The position numbers were made by a program, and so were the translations under genes. This document shows, piece after piece, positions 28,340 to 37,803 of a DNA stretch of 64,000 bases (within the stretch, counting starts at the first letter, position 1; every line of letters begins with the position of its first letter). Below the pieces are notes generated by a model. The model was given only the letters and a program-made list of their open reading frames with translations, did no database searches and was not told the DNA's origin. The stretch is from Trichlorobacter ammonificans (GTDB taxonomy: Bacteria > Desulfobacterota > Desulfuromonadia > Geobacterales > Pseudopelobacteraceae), in assembly GCF_933509905.1 (NCBI RefSeq), contig NZ_OW150024.1:2034001-2098000 (forward strand), in the 5' to 3' direction.

Positions 28340-28371
28340 CTGTGGGGGAGCAGCATTCTGCTCCCCCACAG
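28340..28371 (+). terminator. 14-bp perfect hairpin between assT and dsbL
   Basis: CTGTGGGGGAGCAG pairs with CTGCTCCCCCACAG around CATT. No T-run follows, so read-through into dsbL is likely; the hairpin may stabilise assT mRNA and lower dsbL expression relative to assT. Confidence 0.55.
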
Positions 28372-28434
28372 CAGAAGAAAGCGTTCACATCTGCAGACGT
28401 ATACCACGGCACGTACAACACAAGGAGAATAAAC

Positions 28435-29100
28435 ATGCTACGCACAATCTTCAAAACGCTCGCAAGCTCGGCAGCACTGATAGCCTTTCTGGCCGGCGCA
28501 GCCTTCGCGTTCAGCGAAGGCACCGACTACGTCAAACTGGCCAAACCGATCCCCAATGCACAGGGGACCCTGATCAAGGTTTTCAGCTACGACTGTCCTT
28601 TCTGCTACAAGTATGACAAGCAGGTCACTCCTAAACTGGTCCCCAAGCTCCCGAGTGATATTAAATTCCGGCCATTTCACCTCAAAACCAAGGGCAAGTA
28701 CGGCGTACAGGGGAGTGAGTTGTTTGCCGTCCTGCTGGTCAAGGATCAGGCAAGCGGGCTTTCAGACCGGGATCTGTACGGCGAGAAGTCGCTCCTGAAA
28801 AAAGCCAAGATGGCCTACTACACCGCTTACCATGACAAGAAAGAGCGGTGGGACGCAGGTCCAGACGCTTTCCTTAAAACCGGACTTGATGCAGTTGGCA
28901 TGTCCAAAGCCGATTTTGACAAAGCCAAGAACGATCCCAAAGTAAAAGCGCTGATTAAAGAGTGGGAAGCTTCTTACGATGTCGCCAAGGTGCAAGGGGT
29001 TCCCGGCTTCGTGGTGAACGGCAAGTACCTGATCATGACCAAGAGCATCACCTCGGTTGATGGCATGCTGCAGCTCATCAACGAACTTAAGGCCAAATAG
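28435..29100 (+). CDS. dsbL: DsbA/DsbL-type thiol oxidase dedicated to AssT
   Basis: 221 residues with a cleavable signal peptide (about 1-26, ending AAFA). Thioredoxin-fold active site C54-P-F-C57 (SYDCPFCYKY); CPFC is the motif reported for DsbL of the AssT system, unlike CPHC of DsbA. A cis-Pro segment, VQGVPGFVVNGKY, is near the C-terminus. The ATG at 28435 follows AAGGAG. It presumably oxidises the AssT Cys443-Cys448 pair. Confidence 0.92.
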   Translation: MLRTIFKTLASSAALIAFLAGAAFAFSEGTDYVKLAKPIPNAQGTLIKVFSYDCPFCYKYDKQVTPKLVPKLPSDIKFRPFHLKTKGKYGVQGSELFAVLLVKDQASGLSDRDLYGEKSLLKKAKMAYYTAYHDKKERWDAGPDAFLKTGLDAVGMSKADFDKAKNDPKVKALIKEWEASYDVAKVQGVPGFVVNGKYLIMTKSITSVDGMLQLINELKAK

Positions 29101-29124
29101 GACGGGCTGTTTTCAGGCTGAGAA

Positions 29125-29165
29125 CTGCCGGACCGGTGAGGAATGTGCGCCTTACCGTCCGGCAG
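29125..29165 (+). terminator. hairpin between dsbL and dsbI
   Basis: CTGCCGGAC pairs with GTCCGGCAG, and the stem extends inward through GGT/ACC and AGG/CCT. Same kind of stable element as after assT; no T-run. Probably an mRNA-stability or processing element. Confidence 0.5.
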
Positions 29166-29200
29166 GCCCGGAATGCGAACGAGAACAAAGGAGAGCAACA

Positions 29201-29899
29201 ATGGGACTCTTAGATAGTTTCACTCACTTCAAATCAGACCCGGTGGCAACCATCTCAGAAATGCAGGACCACCGGCTCCCCTGGATACTGATGGCCGCCA
29301 TCAGCCTCCTGATGGTGATCGTGGCCCACTCGGTATTTCAGGTTTGGCTCTACATGAGGCCGTGCGAGCAGTGCGTCTACGTCCGCTTCGCCTTTTTCTG
29401 CATGGTCTTCGGCGGTGTCGTCGCCGCGCTCAGCCCCAAGAACGTCGTCCTTAAACTGGTCGGCTACGTCTTTGGTTTCTGGGGAATCATTCAGGGGCTC
29501 CGCTATAACTTCAAACTCAACAAGATCCACCACGCCGCCCATTCCGACGATCCGTTCGGAGTTCAGGGATGCTCTGCCGAACCGACGTTTCCCTTCAATC
29601 TGCCGCTTGACAGGTGGTTTCCCGAATGGTTCAAGCCGACCGGCGACTGTGGCTTCGACAACCCGATCATCCCCGACGGCACCACACTGAGCACCATGCA
29701 GCAAGCACTCACGGACTTCTACAAAGATGGCTGGTACCTGTGGCCTCCTACCCACTTCCTGAACATGGCGCAAGTACTCCTGATCGTGTTCGGTGTCTGC
29801 CTGGTATTTCTTTCCGTTTCAGCCATCTGCTGGCTGATCACGCTCCTTCGCAAACGCCACGTGACTGCCGCAACACGCCTAACCGAGCAGCCGCTGTGA
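29201..29899 (+). CDS. dsbI: DsbB/DsbI-type disulfide oxidoreductase
   Basis: 232-residue inner-membrane protein with about four to five helices that passes electrons from DsbL to quinone. First Cys pair C55-E-Q-C58 (MRPCEQCVYV); second pair Cys124 and Cys150 in the long periplasmic loop (VQGCSAEP, GDCGFDN). The ATG at 29201 follows AAGGAGAGC. It completes an assT-dsbL-dsbI operon. Confidence 0.92.
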   Translation: MGLLDSFTHFKSDPVATISEMQDHRLPWILMAAISLLMVIVAHSVFQVWLYMRPCEQCVYVRFAFFCMVFGGVVAALSPKNVVLKLVGYVFGFWGIIQGLRYNFKLNKIHHAAHSDDPFGVQGCSAEPTFPFNLPLDRWFPEWFKPTGDCGFDNPIIPDGTTLSTMQQALTDFYKDGWYLWPPTHFLNMAQVLLIVFGVCLVFLSVSAICWLITLLRKRHVTAATRLTEQPL

Positions 29900-29917
29900 C
29901 GGTACGCCGAATCAACT

Positions 29918-29952
29918 CCCTCCGGCTGAACGCTCGTCTGTCAGCCGGAGGG
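29918..29952 (+). terminator. terminator-like hairpin after dsbI
   Basis: A 12-bp perfect stem (CCCTCCGGCTGA / TCAGCCGGAGGG) 19 bp after the dsbI stop; a T5 run begins about 17 bp later. Likely end of the assT operon. The remaining 200 bp before recO hold nothing recognisable. Confidence 0.6.
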
Positions 29953-30160
29953 CGAATGCTACCCTCGATTTTTCGTTCTCCATATCAGCTTGGAGACGCA
30001 TGCCGACGTGGCTTCACCGACCATCCCGTCAACCATCCACAGTGCACAGCTCCGGCTGCGGCCTGCAGCTGAAATTCCGAATAAAGCTGCACACCTCCCT
30101 GGCTGACCGCACTTTACTTCAGATTGCCTTTTTCCGTTGCCTGTGCAACTATGCTCCCCC

Positions 30161-30784
30161 ATGATCGCCGAACAGTGTCACGGTATCGTGCTGTCAACCC
30201 TTGCCTACGGGGACAACGACGTGGTGGTGTCGCTCTTCACCCTGGAGCATGGCCGACTGCGGGCCTTTGCCCGCAGTGCCCGCACGAGCCGGAAACGGTT
30301 CGCCGGTGCCCTTGAACCGGCCACCCATCTTGCCCTGATGATGAAGATCAAACCGGAGGGGCTCTGCTCCCTGGAACGTGCCGAGCAGCTCGCCCCGCCT
30401 CCCGGACTGGCCAGCCGCCTGGACGCCCTGGCCCTGGCCCTGTACGGTTGCGAACTGGTGGAACAGCTCACGCCCGAAGGACAGCCGCTGCCCCGTTTGT
30501 ACCGCCTGCTCTCCACGATGCTGGAATATCTGGCAACAGCGGCGGCGGGACAGGAGATCCGGCGTTTTTTCGAGATCAACCTGCTCAACATTCTGGGGTA
30601 CCGTCCGCCACTGGAAGAACCGCTGCTGACACCGCTCCGTGCCTGTCTCGCTACCGGCAGGTTCAGCGCCGTCCCTTTCTCCGCCCCCCAACTGGAGGCT
30701 GCCGGACGACTTCTGGACCGGGAGCTGGAGCGACACTGTCCGCGCAGCCGGCGCAGTCTCGAATTTCTGGAAGGAGTTATCTGA
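30161..30784 (+). CDS. recO: DNA repair protein RecO
   Basis: Mediates RecA loading on gapped DNA with RecF/RecR. 207 residues: an N-terminal OB-fold (GIVLSTLAYGDNDVVVSLFT, then HGRLRAFARSAR) and a helical C-terminal domain. The length is slightly below the usual 230-250, and the zinc-finger cysteines of some homologues are absent. The ATG at 30161 aligns with the family start; a GTG 24 bp upstream is an alternative. Neither has a strong ribosome binding site. Confidence 0.88.
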   Translation: MIAEQCHGIVLSTLAYGDNDVVVSLFTLEHGRLRAFARSARTSRKRFAGALEPATHLALMMKIKPEGLCSLERAEQLAPPPGLASRLDALALALYGCELVEQLTPEGQPLPRLYRLLSTMLEYLATAAAGQEIRRFFEINLLNILGYRPPLEEPLLTPLRACLATGRFSAVPFSAPQLEAAGRLLDRELERHCPRSRRSLEFLEGVI

Positions 30785-30786
30785 TC

Positions 30787-31488
30787 ATGTGTTCTGTCCT
30801 CACCCGTGCCTGCTGTCTGCTCTGCGGTCTGCTGGTGTCCTGTATCGCCTGGGCCGCCGACCCCAGTTTCGAACTGCCGCTGAAGGAGCTGAAAAAGCCG
30901 TCGTTGCCACCATCCTCCAAGAAGACGGCAGTGGGTAGCGGCACGAAGTCCGCTGCCAAGAGTTCGGAGGGGGCACGGAGCGGCAGGAAATCCCGCAGGC
31001 ACCGTACGGGGAAAGCCGAGGCGATGACAGCGGCCGCTCCCGACGTGCCGACACCGGCGGTGGCGTCCGCACCGGTTCCCGCAGCTGACGTGACGTCGAC
31101 CGTTGAAGAGGTGTTGCTGACGCCGGGACTGCCCTGCTGGTTCGCCGGCCAGGTCGCCGGTGTGCTGGCGGCGCCGGCACCGGCCGCCCCCCTGCTGCGC
31201 GGTTTCAAACTGGCGCCGGTGGCACTGCCCCGCCACGAGGGAGCGACCGTGGTCATCACCTGCGGCCTGCCGGCCGCCGAAGCCTACACCACGGCGCGGC
31301 TGCTGGAAACCCGCCATCTGAACCTGCTGAATCTGGAAGGGAACGAAGCACCGGAACGGGTGCTGGAACAGGTACTCGACAGTCTCGGGTTTTCCTACGT
31401 CGTGGAGGGGAGTGCAGAGGAACGACAGTACCTGGTCTCTCTGGACAACGACCCGGAAACCCTGCTGCGGCTGGTCATCAAGCCCTGA
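30787..31488 (+). CDS. Secreted hypothetical protein
   Basis: 233 residues, no family recognised. The N-terminus has a signal peptide (about 1-23, ending AWA). Residues 30-90 are Lys/Ser/Arg-rich and low-complexity, then Ala/Pro-rich to about 110; the C-terminal 120 residues look folded (VVITCGLPAAEAYTTARLLE, ERVLEQVLDSLGFSYVVEG). It begins 2 bp after recO, so it is probably co-transcribed. The ATG follows GGAGTTAT. Confidence 0.7.
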   Translation: MCSVLTRACCLLCGLLVSCIAWAADPSFELPLKELKKPSLPPSSKKTAVGSGTKSAAKSSEGARSGRKSRRHRTGKAEAMTAAAPDVPTPAVASAPVPAADVTSTVEEVLLTPGLPCWFAGQVAGVLAAPAPAAPLLRGFKLAPVALPRHEGATVVITCGLPAAEAYTTARLLETRHLNLLNLEGNEAPERVLEQVLDSLGFSYVVEGSAEERQYLVSLDNDPETLLRLVIKP

Positions 31489-31500
31489 CCGACCGGTCGG

Positions 31501-32883
31501 TCAGGCACGGCAGGCGGCGGCCAGGGCCGCCACCGTGGCGGGATTGCTGCCGAAATGAAGATGCACATAGGAGGCCAGGCAGCGGGCGCTGCCGTATCCC
31601 TCATCCCATCCCGCCTCGCCGGGGCGGGACACCCGGTAGTCCCGTCGGATACCCGCCGGCATCTCCCCGATGCGTGAATAGTGGAATTCATGCCCCCGCA
31701 CCAGCTCCCCCGCCCCTCCCAGCAGGCAGTCACGCAGCAGCGTCACCTCGCGATAGCCCAGCGCGGCGCGGCGCGTTCCCATCCGAGCGGTCACCGGAAA
31801 CACCCCGACAAAGGGGTGGGCCGGGTCATCCGCATCCATCCCCTCACTGTCGGCAATACCGTTGGTCAGGTAGACCAAGCCGCCGCACTCGGCATAGACC
31901 GGCAGCCCCGTTGCCACGGCGGCGCGAAGTGCCGCCAGCATCGGCCGGTTTTCAGCGAGCTCCTCGCGATGCAGCTCCGGATACCCCCCGGGCAGGTAGA
32001 TTCCCCGGCACCCCGGCGGCACCACCCTATCCGCGAGGGGAGAGAAGAAGCAGGGCTCCAGCCCCGCCCGCCGCATCAGGCGCAGGTTATCCTCGTACAG
32101 AAAACAGAACGCCCGGTCCCGGGCAACCGCAATCGGCACGGGTTGCCTCTCCGCCGACTCCCACTCCACAGGTTCCCCGACAGGCATCAGCGTACCGCTG
32201 CAACAGCAACGCTCCAGAAGCTCCAGGTTGATGTGGCGCTCCACGGCATCGGCCAGCCTGTCGACGAACGCTGCCGGCAGCGGATTGTCCGCAGCGGTGA
32301 CCAGTCCCAGGTGGCGGGAGGGGATGACCAGTTCCTCGTCACGGGGAAGTGCCCCCAGGAAGGGAACATCGGGACAGTGGTCGGCCATGGCCCGGGCAAG
32401 GAGCTGCGCATGGCGTTCGCTGCCCACGTTGTTGAAGACCACGCCGGCCAGCCGGACCGCGGGATCGAACCGGGCAAAACCGGTCATCAGGGCGGCGGCG
32501 CTGGCCGCCATGCCGCGGGCGTTCACCACCAGCAGCACCGGCGCGCCGGTCAGCCGGGCGATTGCCGCAGTGCTTCCCTGGTCGGCAGTAGCACCCAGAC
32601 CATCGAACAGCCCCATCACCCCCTCGATCACCGCCCAGTCGCAGCCACCCGTGTGGTGCCGGAAGGTTTCCCGAACAAAGGAGGAAGGACAGATCCAACT
32701 GTCCAGATTGACCGAGGGGCGCCCGGTGATCAGGCGATGGTAGCCGGGGTCGATGAAGTCGGGGCCGGCCTTGAAGGGGGCCACCCGTTGTCCGCGACGG
32801 GTAAGCAGCGCAAGCAGCCCCAGGGTGACGGTGGTCTTGCCGGAACCGCTCTGGGGAGCGGCTATAACGAGGGTCTTCATCAT
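31501..32883 (-). CDS. cbiA: Cobyrinic acid a,c-diamide synthase
   Basis: Amidates carboxylates a and c of (hydrogeno)cobyrinate with glutamine and ATP in cobalamin synthesis. 460 residues: an N-terminal P-loop ([12 protein letters not shown]), the family segment [13 protein letters not shown], and a C-terminal class I glutaminase domain with nucleophile Cys in [12 protein letters not shown]. Starts at tandem ATGs (32883, 32880); the first overlaps the tonB-like stop. No other cobalamin genes are in the window. Confidence 0.92.
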   Translation of the reverse strand: MMKTLVIAAPQSGSGKTTVTLGLLALLTRRGQRVAPFKAGPDFIDPGYHRLITGRPSVNLDSWICPSSFVRETFRHHTGGCDWAVIEGVMGLFDGLGATADQGSTAAIARLTGAPVLLVVNARGMAASAAALMTGFARFDPAVRLAGVVFNNVGSERHAQLLARAMADHCPDVPFLGALPRDEELVIPSRHLGLVTAADNPLPAAFVDRLADAVERHINLELLERCCCSGTLMPVGEPVEWESAERQPVPIAVARDRAFCFLYEDNLRLMRRAGLEPCFFSPLADRVVPPGCRGIYLPGGYPELHREELAENRPMLAALRAAVATGLPVYAECGGLVYLTNGIADSEGMDADDPAHPFVGVFPVTARMGTRRAALGYREVTLLRDCLLGGAGELVRGHEFHYSRIGEMPAGIRRDYRVSRPGEAGWDEGYGSARCLASYVHLHFGSNPATVAALAAACRA

Positions 32884-33752
32884 CAACGCAGCCTGCCGCG
32901 GGCATTGCCATACTGGAAGAAGGCGATCAGGTGGAATTCGTCCTTGGGGTAGGTCCGGGGCAGGCTGCCCATGGGTCCCAGCAGGCGCAGGGTACGAAAG
33001 ACCTCGTCATCCAGCAGCTTGCTGCCCGAGCTTTCCAGCAACCGGATGTTCACGATCTCGCCGTTTCTGTTGAAGGTGATCCTGACCGGCGTCACCCCCT
33101 CGATCCCCTTGAGCGCCGCCTCCTGGGGATAGCGCCAGACGCCGTACACCGCGGTCTCGAAGCGGCGCAGGAAGGAGCCGAACATGACGTCGTCGCTGTT
33201 CAGGAACCGGGTGTCCCCGTCGGCAACATCGTCGGCAAAGCGGCGGCGGTAATTTTCCTCGATCTGGGCCATCCGGCCGGCACTGGGCATCAGCCGGGCC
33301 ATGTCGGGTTGCCGGGACGCCTGCGGCTGCGGGGAGCGACGGCGCAGCAGTTCACCGGCGGAACTGCCTCCCGGTTCCGGTTGCCGGGACGGGGGCTGCT
33401 CGGTCGAGGGACGGGAGGGGGTCGAAGTGACCGGCGGTGCGGGTGTCAACCGGGGCTGACGGGGGGCTGTTTCCCGCTCGACCCGTTGGCGTCGGTCGGA
33501 AGGACGGATCTTCTCCGGTTGCACCCGAGCCTCGGGAAGGGGAAGCTGCTGCAGGTCCTGCAAGTCGATGAAGGTCGGTTCGGGCATGGCCGGAGCGGCG
33601 GGCCGCCAGAGGTAGAGCAGCGTAAAGCCGATAAGGTGCAGGAGTAGCGAGACCGCCAGCAGGGAGAGGAACGACGGCTCGACATACCGGTTGGAAAAAA
33701 CGCCCTGAGACAGAGGACCCCTCCTGAAACCGAAGAGGGGATGCCCTGGCAT
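32883..33752 (-). CDS. TonB-family energy transducer protein
   Basis: From the ATG at 33752, 289 residues: a single membrane helix ([19 protein letters not shown]), a long Pro/Arg/Gln-rich periplasmic spacer, and a C-terminal TonB domain ([37 protein letters not shown]). The start is uncertain: the frame is open to 33875, and the ATG at 33752 lies inside a strong hairpin. Coupling to cbiA (1-bp overlap with ATG 32883) suggests a role in corrinoid or metal uptake, but that is inference. Confidence 0.8.
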   Translation of the reverse strand: MPGHPLFGFRRGPLSQGVFSNRYVEPSFLSLLAVSLLLHLIGFTLLYLWRPAAPAMPEPTFIDLQDLQQLPLPEARVQPEKIRPSDRRQRVERETAPRQPRLTPAPPVTSTPSRPSTEQPPSRQPEPGGSSAGELLRRRSPQPQASRQPDMARLMPSAGRMAQIEENYRRRFADDVADGDTRFLNSDDVMFGSFLRRFETAVYGVWRYPQEAALKGIEGVTPVRITFNRNGEIVNIRLLESSGSKLLDDEVFRTLRLLGPMGSLPRTYPKDEFHLIAFFQYGNARGRLR

Positions 33753-33762
33753 CCCCTCTTCA
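33733..33762 (-). promoter_or_regulatory. 14-bp inverted repeat covering the tonB-like start
   Basis: GAAGAGGGGATGCC and GGCATCCCCTCTTC are separated by 2 bp. On the minus-strand mRNA it buries the candidate ribosome binding site GAAGAGGGG and the ATG. The 3' arm (CCCCTC) could alternatively pair with a downstream GAGGGG. Looks like translational control or a leader hairpin; no ligand motif recognised. Confidence 0.4.
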
Positions 33763-34013
33763 TCAGCACGTCGTCTCTCCACCCTGCCGTCAGCTCCAAG
33801 GGGCCTCTGGCGAGTTCCCTTAAGGTGGGCACCGATATACCGCTTCAGGCAATTCCCGCGTACAGAGGGCAGCACACCACGGTAGAGAAAGGTCCCCGGT
33901 TTATTCAGTATTCCGCCCGGGCGCTACAGGAACAAAAACAAACAGGGCAGAGAGCGAAGTGACTACGGTGGTATCCTAGTCCCACCTCAGTTTTTTTTCA
34001 AGCGGTTTGTAAA

Positions 34014-35024
34014 CTACCCGGCCAAGTAGGCGCGCAGGCGGACCATATCGGCCATGAGCCGTTCGAACCCGTCAAAGGTGAGGGACTGGGGACCGTCGGA
34101 CAACGCCTTTTCCGGTTCCGGGTGCACCTCCACCAGCACCCCGTGGGCGCCGGCAACCAGAGCGGCCCGGGACATGGGCGGCACCAGACTGCGCTTGCCG
34201 GTGGCGTGGGACGGGTCCACCATCACCGGCAGGTGGGTCATTTCCTTCACCAGCGGCACCATGGCCAGGTCCAGGGTGTTGCGGGTGGCGGTCTCGAAGG
34301 TACGGATCCCCCGTTCACACAGGATTACCTGCTCGTTCCCCTCGGCCAGGATGTACTCGGCAGCCGCCAGGAACTCCTCGATGGTGGCGCTCATCCCCCG
34401 CTTCAGCAGCACCGGTGTGCGGATTTTCCCCAGTTCCCGCAGCAGGTCGAAGTTCTGCATGTTGCGGGCCCCCACCTGCAGCAGGTCGGCATACTCGGCC
34501 ACCAAGCCAACGTTGTCGGGGCTCATCACCTCGGTCACGATCGGCAGCCCGGTGGCTTCGCGGGCCTTGGCCAACAGCTTCAGCCCTTCCTCCCGCATCC
34601 CCTGGAAGGTGTGGGGGCCGGTGCGCGGCTTGAAGGCCCCGCCCCGCAGCAGGTCGGCACCCGCCTGCTTCACGAACCGGGCGGTTTTCATGATCTGCTC
34701 TTCGCTCTCCACGGCACAGGGACCGGCCACCACCACCGGCCGCTGCCCCTCGCCGATCTTCACCCCGGCCACATCAACGATAGTATGGTCCGGGTGGAAA
34801 TCCCGGGAGACCAGCTTGTACGGCTTGGAGACATGAATGGCTTGCTGCACGCCGGGAAGATCGCGGATGGTGGTATCGTCCACATACCCCTTGTTCCCCA
34901 GCACGCCGATGGCGGTACGCTGGCTGCCCGGAATGGGAGCGGCGGTGTACCCCATCGCCTCGACGGTCGCGATGACCCGGTCGATATCCGCCTGACTGGC
35001 GGTATGGCTCATGACGATAAGCAT
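34014..35024 (-). CDS. aroF: 3-deoxy-7-phosphoheptulonate synthase (DAHP synthase)
   Basis: First step of the shikimate pathway: PEP plus erythrose 4-phosphate to DAHP. 336 residues of the I-beta type: an N-terminal ferredoxin/ACT-like regulatory domain (about 1-70) and a TIM barrel with [28 protein letters not shown] and metal-binding [12 protein letters not shown]. The ATG follows GGGAGAGAAG. Downstream of tkt, which supplies erythrose 4-phosphate; a shared metabolic logic is possible. Confidence 0.95.
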   Translation of the reverse strand: MLIVMSHTASQADIDRVIATVEAMGYTAAPIPGSQRTAIGVLGNKGYVDDTTIRDLPGVQQAIHVSKPYKLVSRDFHPDHTIVDVAGVKIGEGQRPVVVAGPCAVESEEQIMKTARFVKQAGADLLRGGAFKPRTGPHTFQGMREEGLKLLAKAREATGLPIVTEVMSPDNVGLVAEYADLLQVGARNMQNFDLLRELGKIRTPVLLKRGMSATIEEFLAAAEYILAEGNEQVILCERGIRTFETATRNTLDLAMVPLVKEMTHLPVMVDPSHATGKRSLVPPMSRAALVAGAHGVLVEVHPEPEKALSDGPQSLTFDGFERLMADMVRLRAYLAG

Positions 35025-35067
35025 GATCTTCTCTCCCTCTGCCGGCGCCGGGAACGGGCAACAGCCG

Positions 35068-35757
35068 TTACTGTTGGCGCTCGGCCAGCTTCTGCAACCG
35101 CTCCATCTGCAGGATGGTTACCTTGCGGGCTTCCATCTCCAGGATTCCCTCTTCCTTCAGCTTGCGGAAGGTCCGGGAGATGGTCTCGCCGGCGGTGCCC
35201 AACTGGGCGGCCAGCTCCCCCTTCTTGATCCCCAGCTCCAGATAGGTGATGCCGCCGTAGGTGGTGGACTTTTCGGCGGCCCGCTTCACCAGGAAGGAGG
35301 CCAGCCGGGAGGTGACGTCGGCAAAGGTCAGCTCTTCGATCTGGCGGGCAAAGCGTCGCAGGGAGAGGGAGAGGGAGACCACCAGGTTCATGGCGAAGCG
35401 GGGATTACCGGTCATCAGCTCCATGAACCCCTGGCGGGGAAGAAAGAGCGCTTCTCCCGCCTCCAGTGCCCGGGCCTCCGCCGGGTAGCGCCCATCGCCG
35501 AAAAAGGCAGCTTCGGCAAATGTCTCGCCGGGCCGCACGAAATGGAGCACCTTCTCCCGTCCTTCCGCCGACACCCGACAGAGCTTGAGATGTCCCTCCA
35601 CCAGCAGGTAGAAGCCGGTAGCCTCATCCCCTTCGGCAAACAGCGCCTCTCCCTTGCCGAAGGTACGACGCACCGCGATGGCGGTCAAAGCCGTCAGGTC
35701 GGTGTCGTCAAGACCGGAAAACAGCAACGATTTTTTCAGATGCTCGATCAGCTCCAT
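35068..35757 (-). CDS. Crp/Fnr-family transcriptional regulator
   Basis: 229 residues: an N-terminal cyclic-nucleotide-like beta-roll (about 15-120), a dimer helix, and a C-terminal HTH_Crp ([20 protein letters not shown]). The N-terminal FNR cysteines are absent, so it is not an oxygen-sensing FNR; the recognition helix ([14 protein letters not shown]) resembles the Dnr/HcpR group. Sits between tkt and aroF on the same strand, 16 bp after tkt on that strand's order. Targets unknown. Confidence 0.85.
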   Translation of the reverse strand: MELIEHLKKSLLFSGLDDTDLTALTAIAVRRTFGKGEALFAEGDEATGFYLLVEGHLKLCRVSAEGREKVLHFVRPGETFAEAAFFGDGRYPAEARALEAGEALFLPRQGFMELMTGNPRFAMNLVVSLSLSLRRFARQIEELTFADVTSRLASFLVKRAAEKSTTYGGITYLELGIKKGELAAQLGTAGETISRTFRKLKEEGILEMEARKVTILQMERLQKLAERQQ

Positions 35758-35773
35758 ACCCCCTCTTTCCTGA

Positions 35774-37777
35774 TCATCCCTGATTCAGAAAATCAGCTAC
35801 CTTGTCGGCCACCTGCATCGGGGTCAGGCCGAACTGCTCCGCCAGCACCTCAGCCGGGGCCGAGGCACCGAAGTGCTCAACACCGATGAACAGCCCCTCC
35901 TCGCCCAGAAGGCGTCCCCAGGACTCGCCGCGGCCGGCCTCAATGGCCACCCGCTTGACACCGGCTGGCAACAGTGCGCGACGGTACGCAGCCGGCTGGG
36001 CCAGGAAGGTGGCCATATCCGGCACCGAAATCACCCGGCAGGCAATACCCCTGCCGGCCAGCAGCCCGGCGGCATCCAGTGCCAGGGAGACCTCAGACCC
36101 CGAAGCCATGAGCGCTACCGCCGGGTTTTCGGCATCGGCCAGCAGATAGCCCCCTTTCAGCGGCAGGGTCCGGTCGAATCCCTCTGTCCGGGGCAGGAGC
36201 GGCAGCTTCTGGCGGGTCAACACCAGGACGGTGGGGCCGTTGTGATATTTCAGGGCCGCGTACCAGGCCAGGGCGGTTTCCAGGCCATCGGCGGGACGGA
36301 TCACCTGCACGCCGGGGATCATGCGCAACGATGCGGTATGCTCGATCGGCTGGTGGGTAGGCCCGTCCTCCCCCACGGCGTAGGAGTCGTGGGTGAAGAT
36401 GTAGATTACCTGCTGCTGCATCAGGGCCGACAGGCGCACCGCCGGGCGGCAGTAGTCGGAGAAGACCAGGAAGGTGGCACCGAAGGGGATGAAGCAGCCG
36501 TAGAGGGCCATGCCGTTGCAGACCGCCCCCATGGCATGCTCGCGGATACCGAAATGCAGGTTGCGGCCGGCGAAGGTCCCGACCTGCACGGAACCGGCCC
36601 CCTTGATATCGCTGTTGTTGGACGGCGCCAGGTCGGCGGAACCACCCACCAGTGCCGGCACCAGGGCGGCGGCTTTCTGCAGCACGGCGCCGGACAGGGC
36701 GCGGGTGGCGCCATCCTTGCCGGCAACCGCCGCGATCAGCTCCTCGGCAACCTGCTCAGGCACCTGCTTCTGCCACAGGGCATCCCAAAGGGCGGCCTTG
36801 TCCGGGTTGGCCGTACGCCAGGCGGCAAAACCGGCCTGCCAAGCGTCGTACTCCTTCTGCAATGTGCCAACGCGGGCTGCACAGGCTTCTGCCACATCGG
36901 CCGGCACCGTAAACGGCGCCTCGTTCCAGCCCAGGTTGACGCGGGTGGCCTCGATCTCGTCCTTGCCCAGCGGCGAGCCGTGGGCACCGGAGGAATCCTG
37001 CTTGCCGGGAGCGCCGTAGGCGATATGGCTGGTGGCGATAATCAGCGACGGACGGTCGGTCTCGTCGATACCGGCCCGGAGGGCGGCACTCACCTGCTGG
37101 TGGTCGTGACCGTCCACGCGTTGCACGTGCCAGCCGGCCGCCTCGAAACGCCCGGCCACATCCTCGGACCAAGCCAGATCGGTTTTTCCTTCAATAGTGA
37201 TGCTGTTGCTGTCGTAGAGGTAAATCAGGTTGCCCAGCTTCAGGTGTCCGGCCAGGGCAGCCGCCTCGTAGCTGATCCCCTCCTGCAGGTCGCCGTCCCC
37301 CACCAGGGCGAACACCCGGTGGGTGATGGGGGAAAAGTCGGGAGTGTTAAACCGCTCCGCCGCCATTTTTGCGGAGAGCGCCATCCCCACGCCGTTGGCC
37401 ACCCCCTGCCCCAGCGGGCCGGTGGTCACCTCCACGCCGGGGGTGTGGCCGAATTCGGGGTGGCCCGGGGTTTTGCTCCCCCACTGGCGGAAGTTCTTCA
37501 ACTCCTCCATGGACAGGTCGAAGCCGAACAGGTGGAGCAGGGAATAGAGCAGCATGGAGCCGTGGCCGGCGGAGAGAATGAAGCGGTCGCGGTTGGCCCA
37601 GGCGGTATCGGCGGGATTGAAGCGCAGGAAGCCGCTCCAGAGCGCGACCGCCATGTCGGCGGCCCCCATGGGCAGGCCGGGATGGCCGGAATTGGCTTTT
37701 TCAACGGCTTCGGCGGAGAGGAGACGGACGGCATTGGCACAGCGCAGGGCCTGCTGGGGGGTGAAGACGGTGGACAT
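35774..37777 (-). CDS. tkt: Transketolase
   Basis: Thiamine diphosphate enzyme of the pentose phosphate pathway. 667 residues, usual length. Visible motifs: [10 protein letters not shown], the ThDP-binding GDGDLQEG at 160-167, [11 protein letters not shown], and the pyrimidine-domain segments [14 protein letters not shown] and [17 protein letters not shown]. The next gene upstream is thiL, which makes thiamine diphosphate, its cofactor. Confidence 0.96.
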   Translation of the reverse strand: MSTVFTPQQALRCANAVRLLSAEAVEKANSGHPGLPMGAADMAVALWSGFLRFNPADTAWANRDRFILSAGHGSMLLYSLLHLFGFDLSMEELKNFRQWGSKTPGHPEFGHTPGVEVTTGPLGQGVANGVGMALSAKMAAERFNTPDFSPITHRVFALVGDGDLQEGISYEAAALAGHLKLGNLIYLYDSNSITIEGKTDLAWSEDVAGRFEAAGWHVQRVDGHDHQQVSAALRAGIDETDRPSLIIATSHIAYGAPGKQDSSGAHGSPLGKDEIEATRVNLGWNEAPFTVPADVAEACAARVGTLQKEYDAWQAGFAAWRTANPDKAALWDALWQKQVPEQVAEELIAAVAGKDGATRALSGAVLQKAAALVPALVGGSADLAPSNNSDIKGAGSVQVGTFAGRNLHFGIREHAMGAVCNGMALYGCFIPFGATFLVFSDYCRPAVRLSALMQQQVIYIFTHDSYAVGEDGPTHQPIEHTASLRMIPGVQVIRPADGLETALAWYAALKYHNGPTVLVLTRQKLPLLPRTEGFDRTLPLKGGYLLADAENPAVALMASGSEVSLALDAAGLLAGRGIACRVISVPDMATFLAQPAAYRRALLPAGVKRVAIEAGRGESWGRLLGEEGLFIGVEHFGASAPAEVLAEQFGLTPMQVADKVADFLNQG

Positions 37778-37803
37778 CGGTACTGGTTCCTTTCAGATGG
37801 ACG

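Noticed and set aside
33753-34013. Cobalamin riboswitch before the tonB-like gene and cbiA
   Set aside because: No B12-box-like sequence or GCCACTG element could be recognised on the minus strand.
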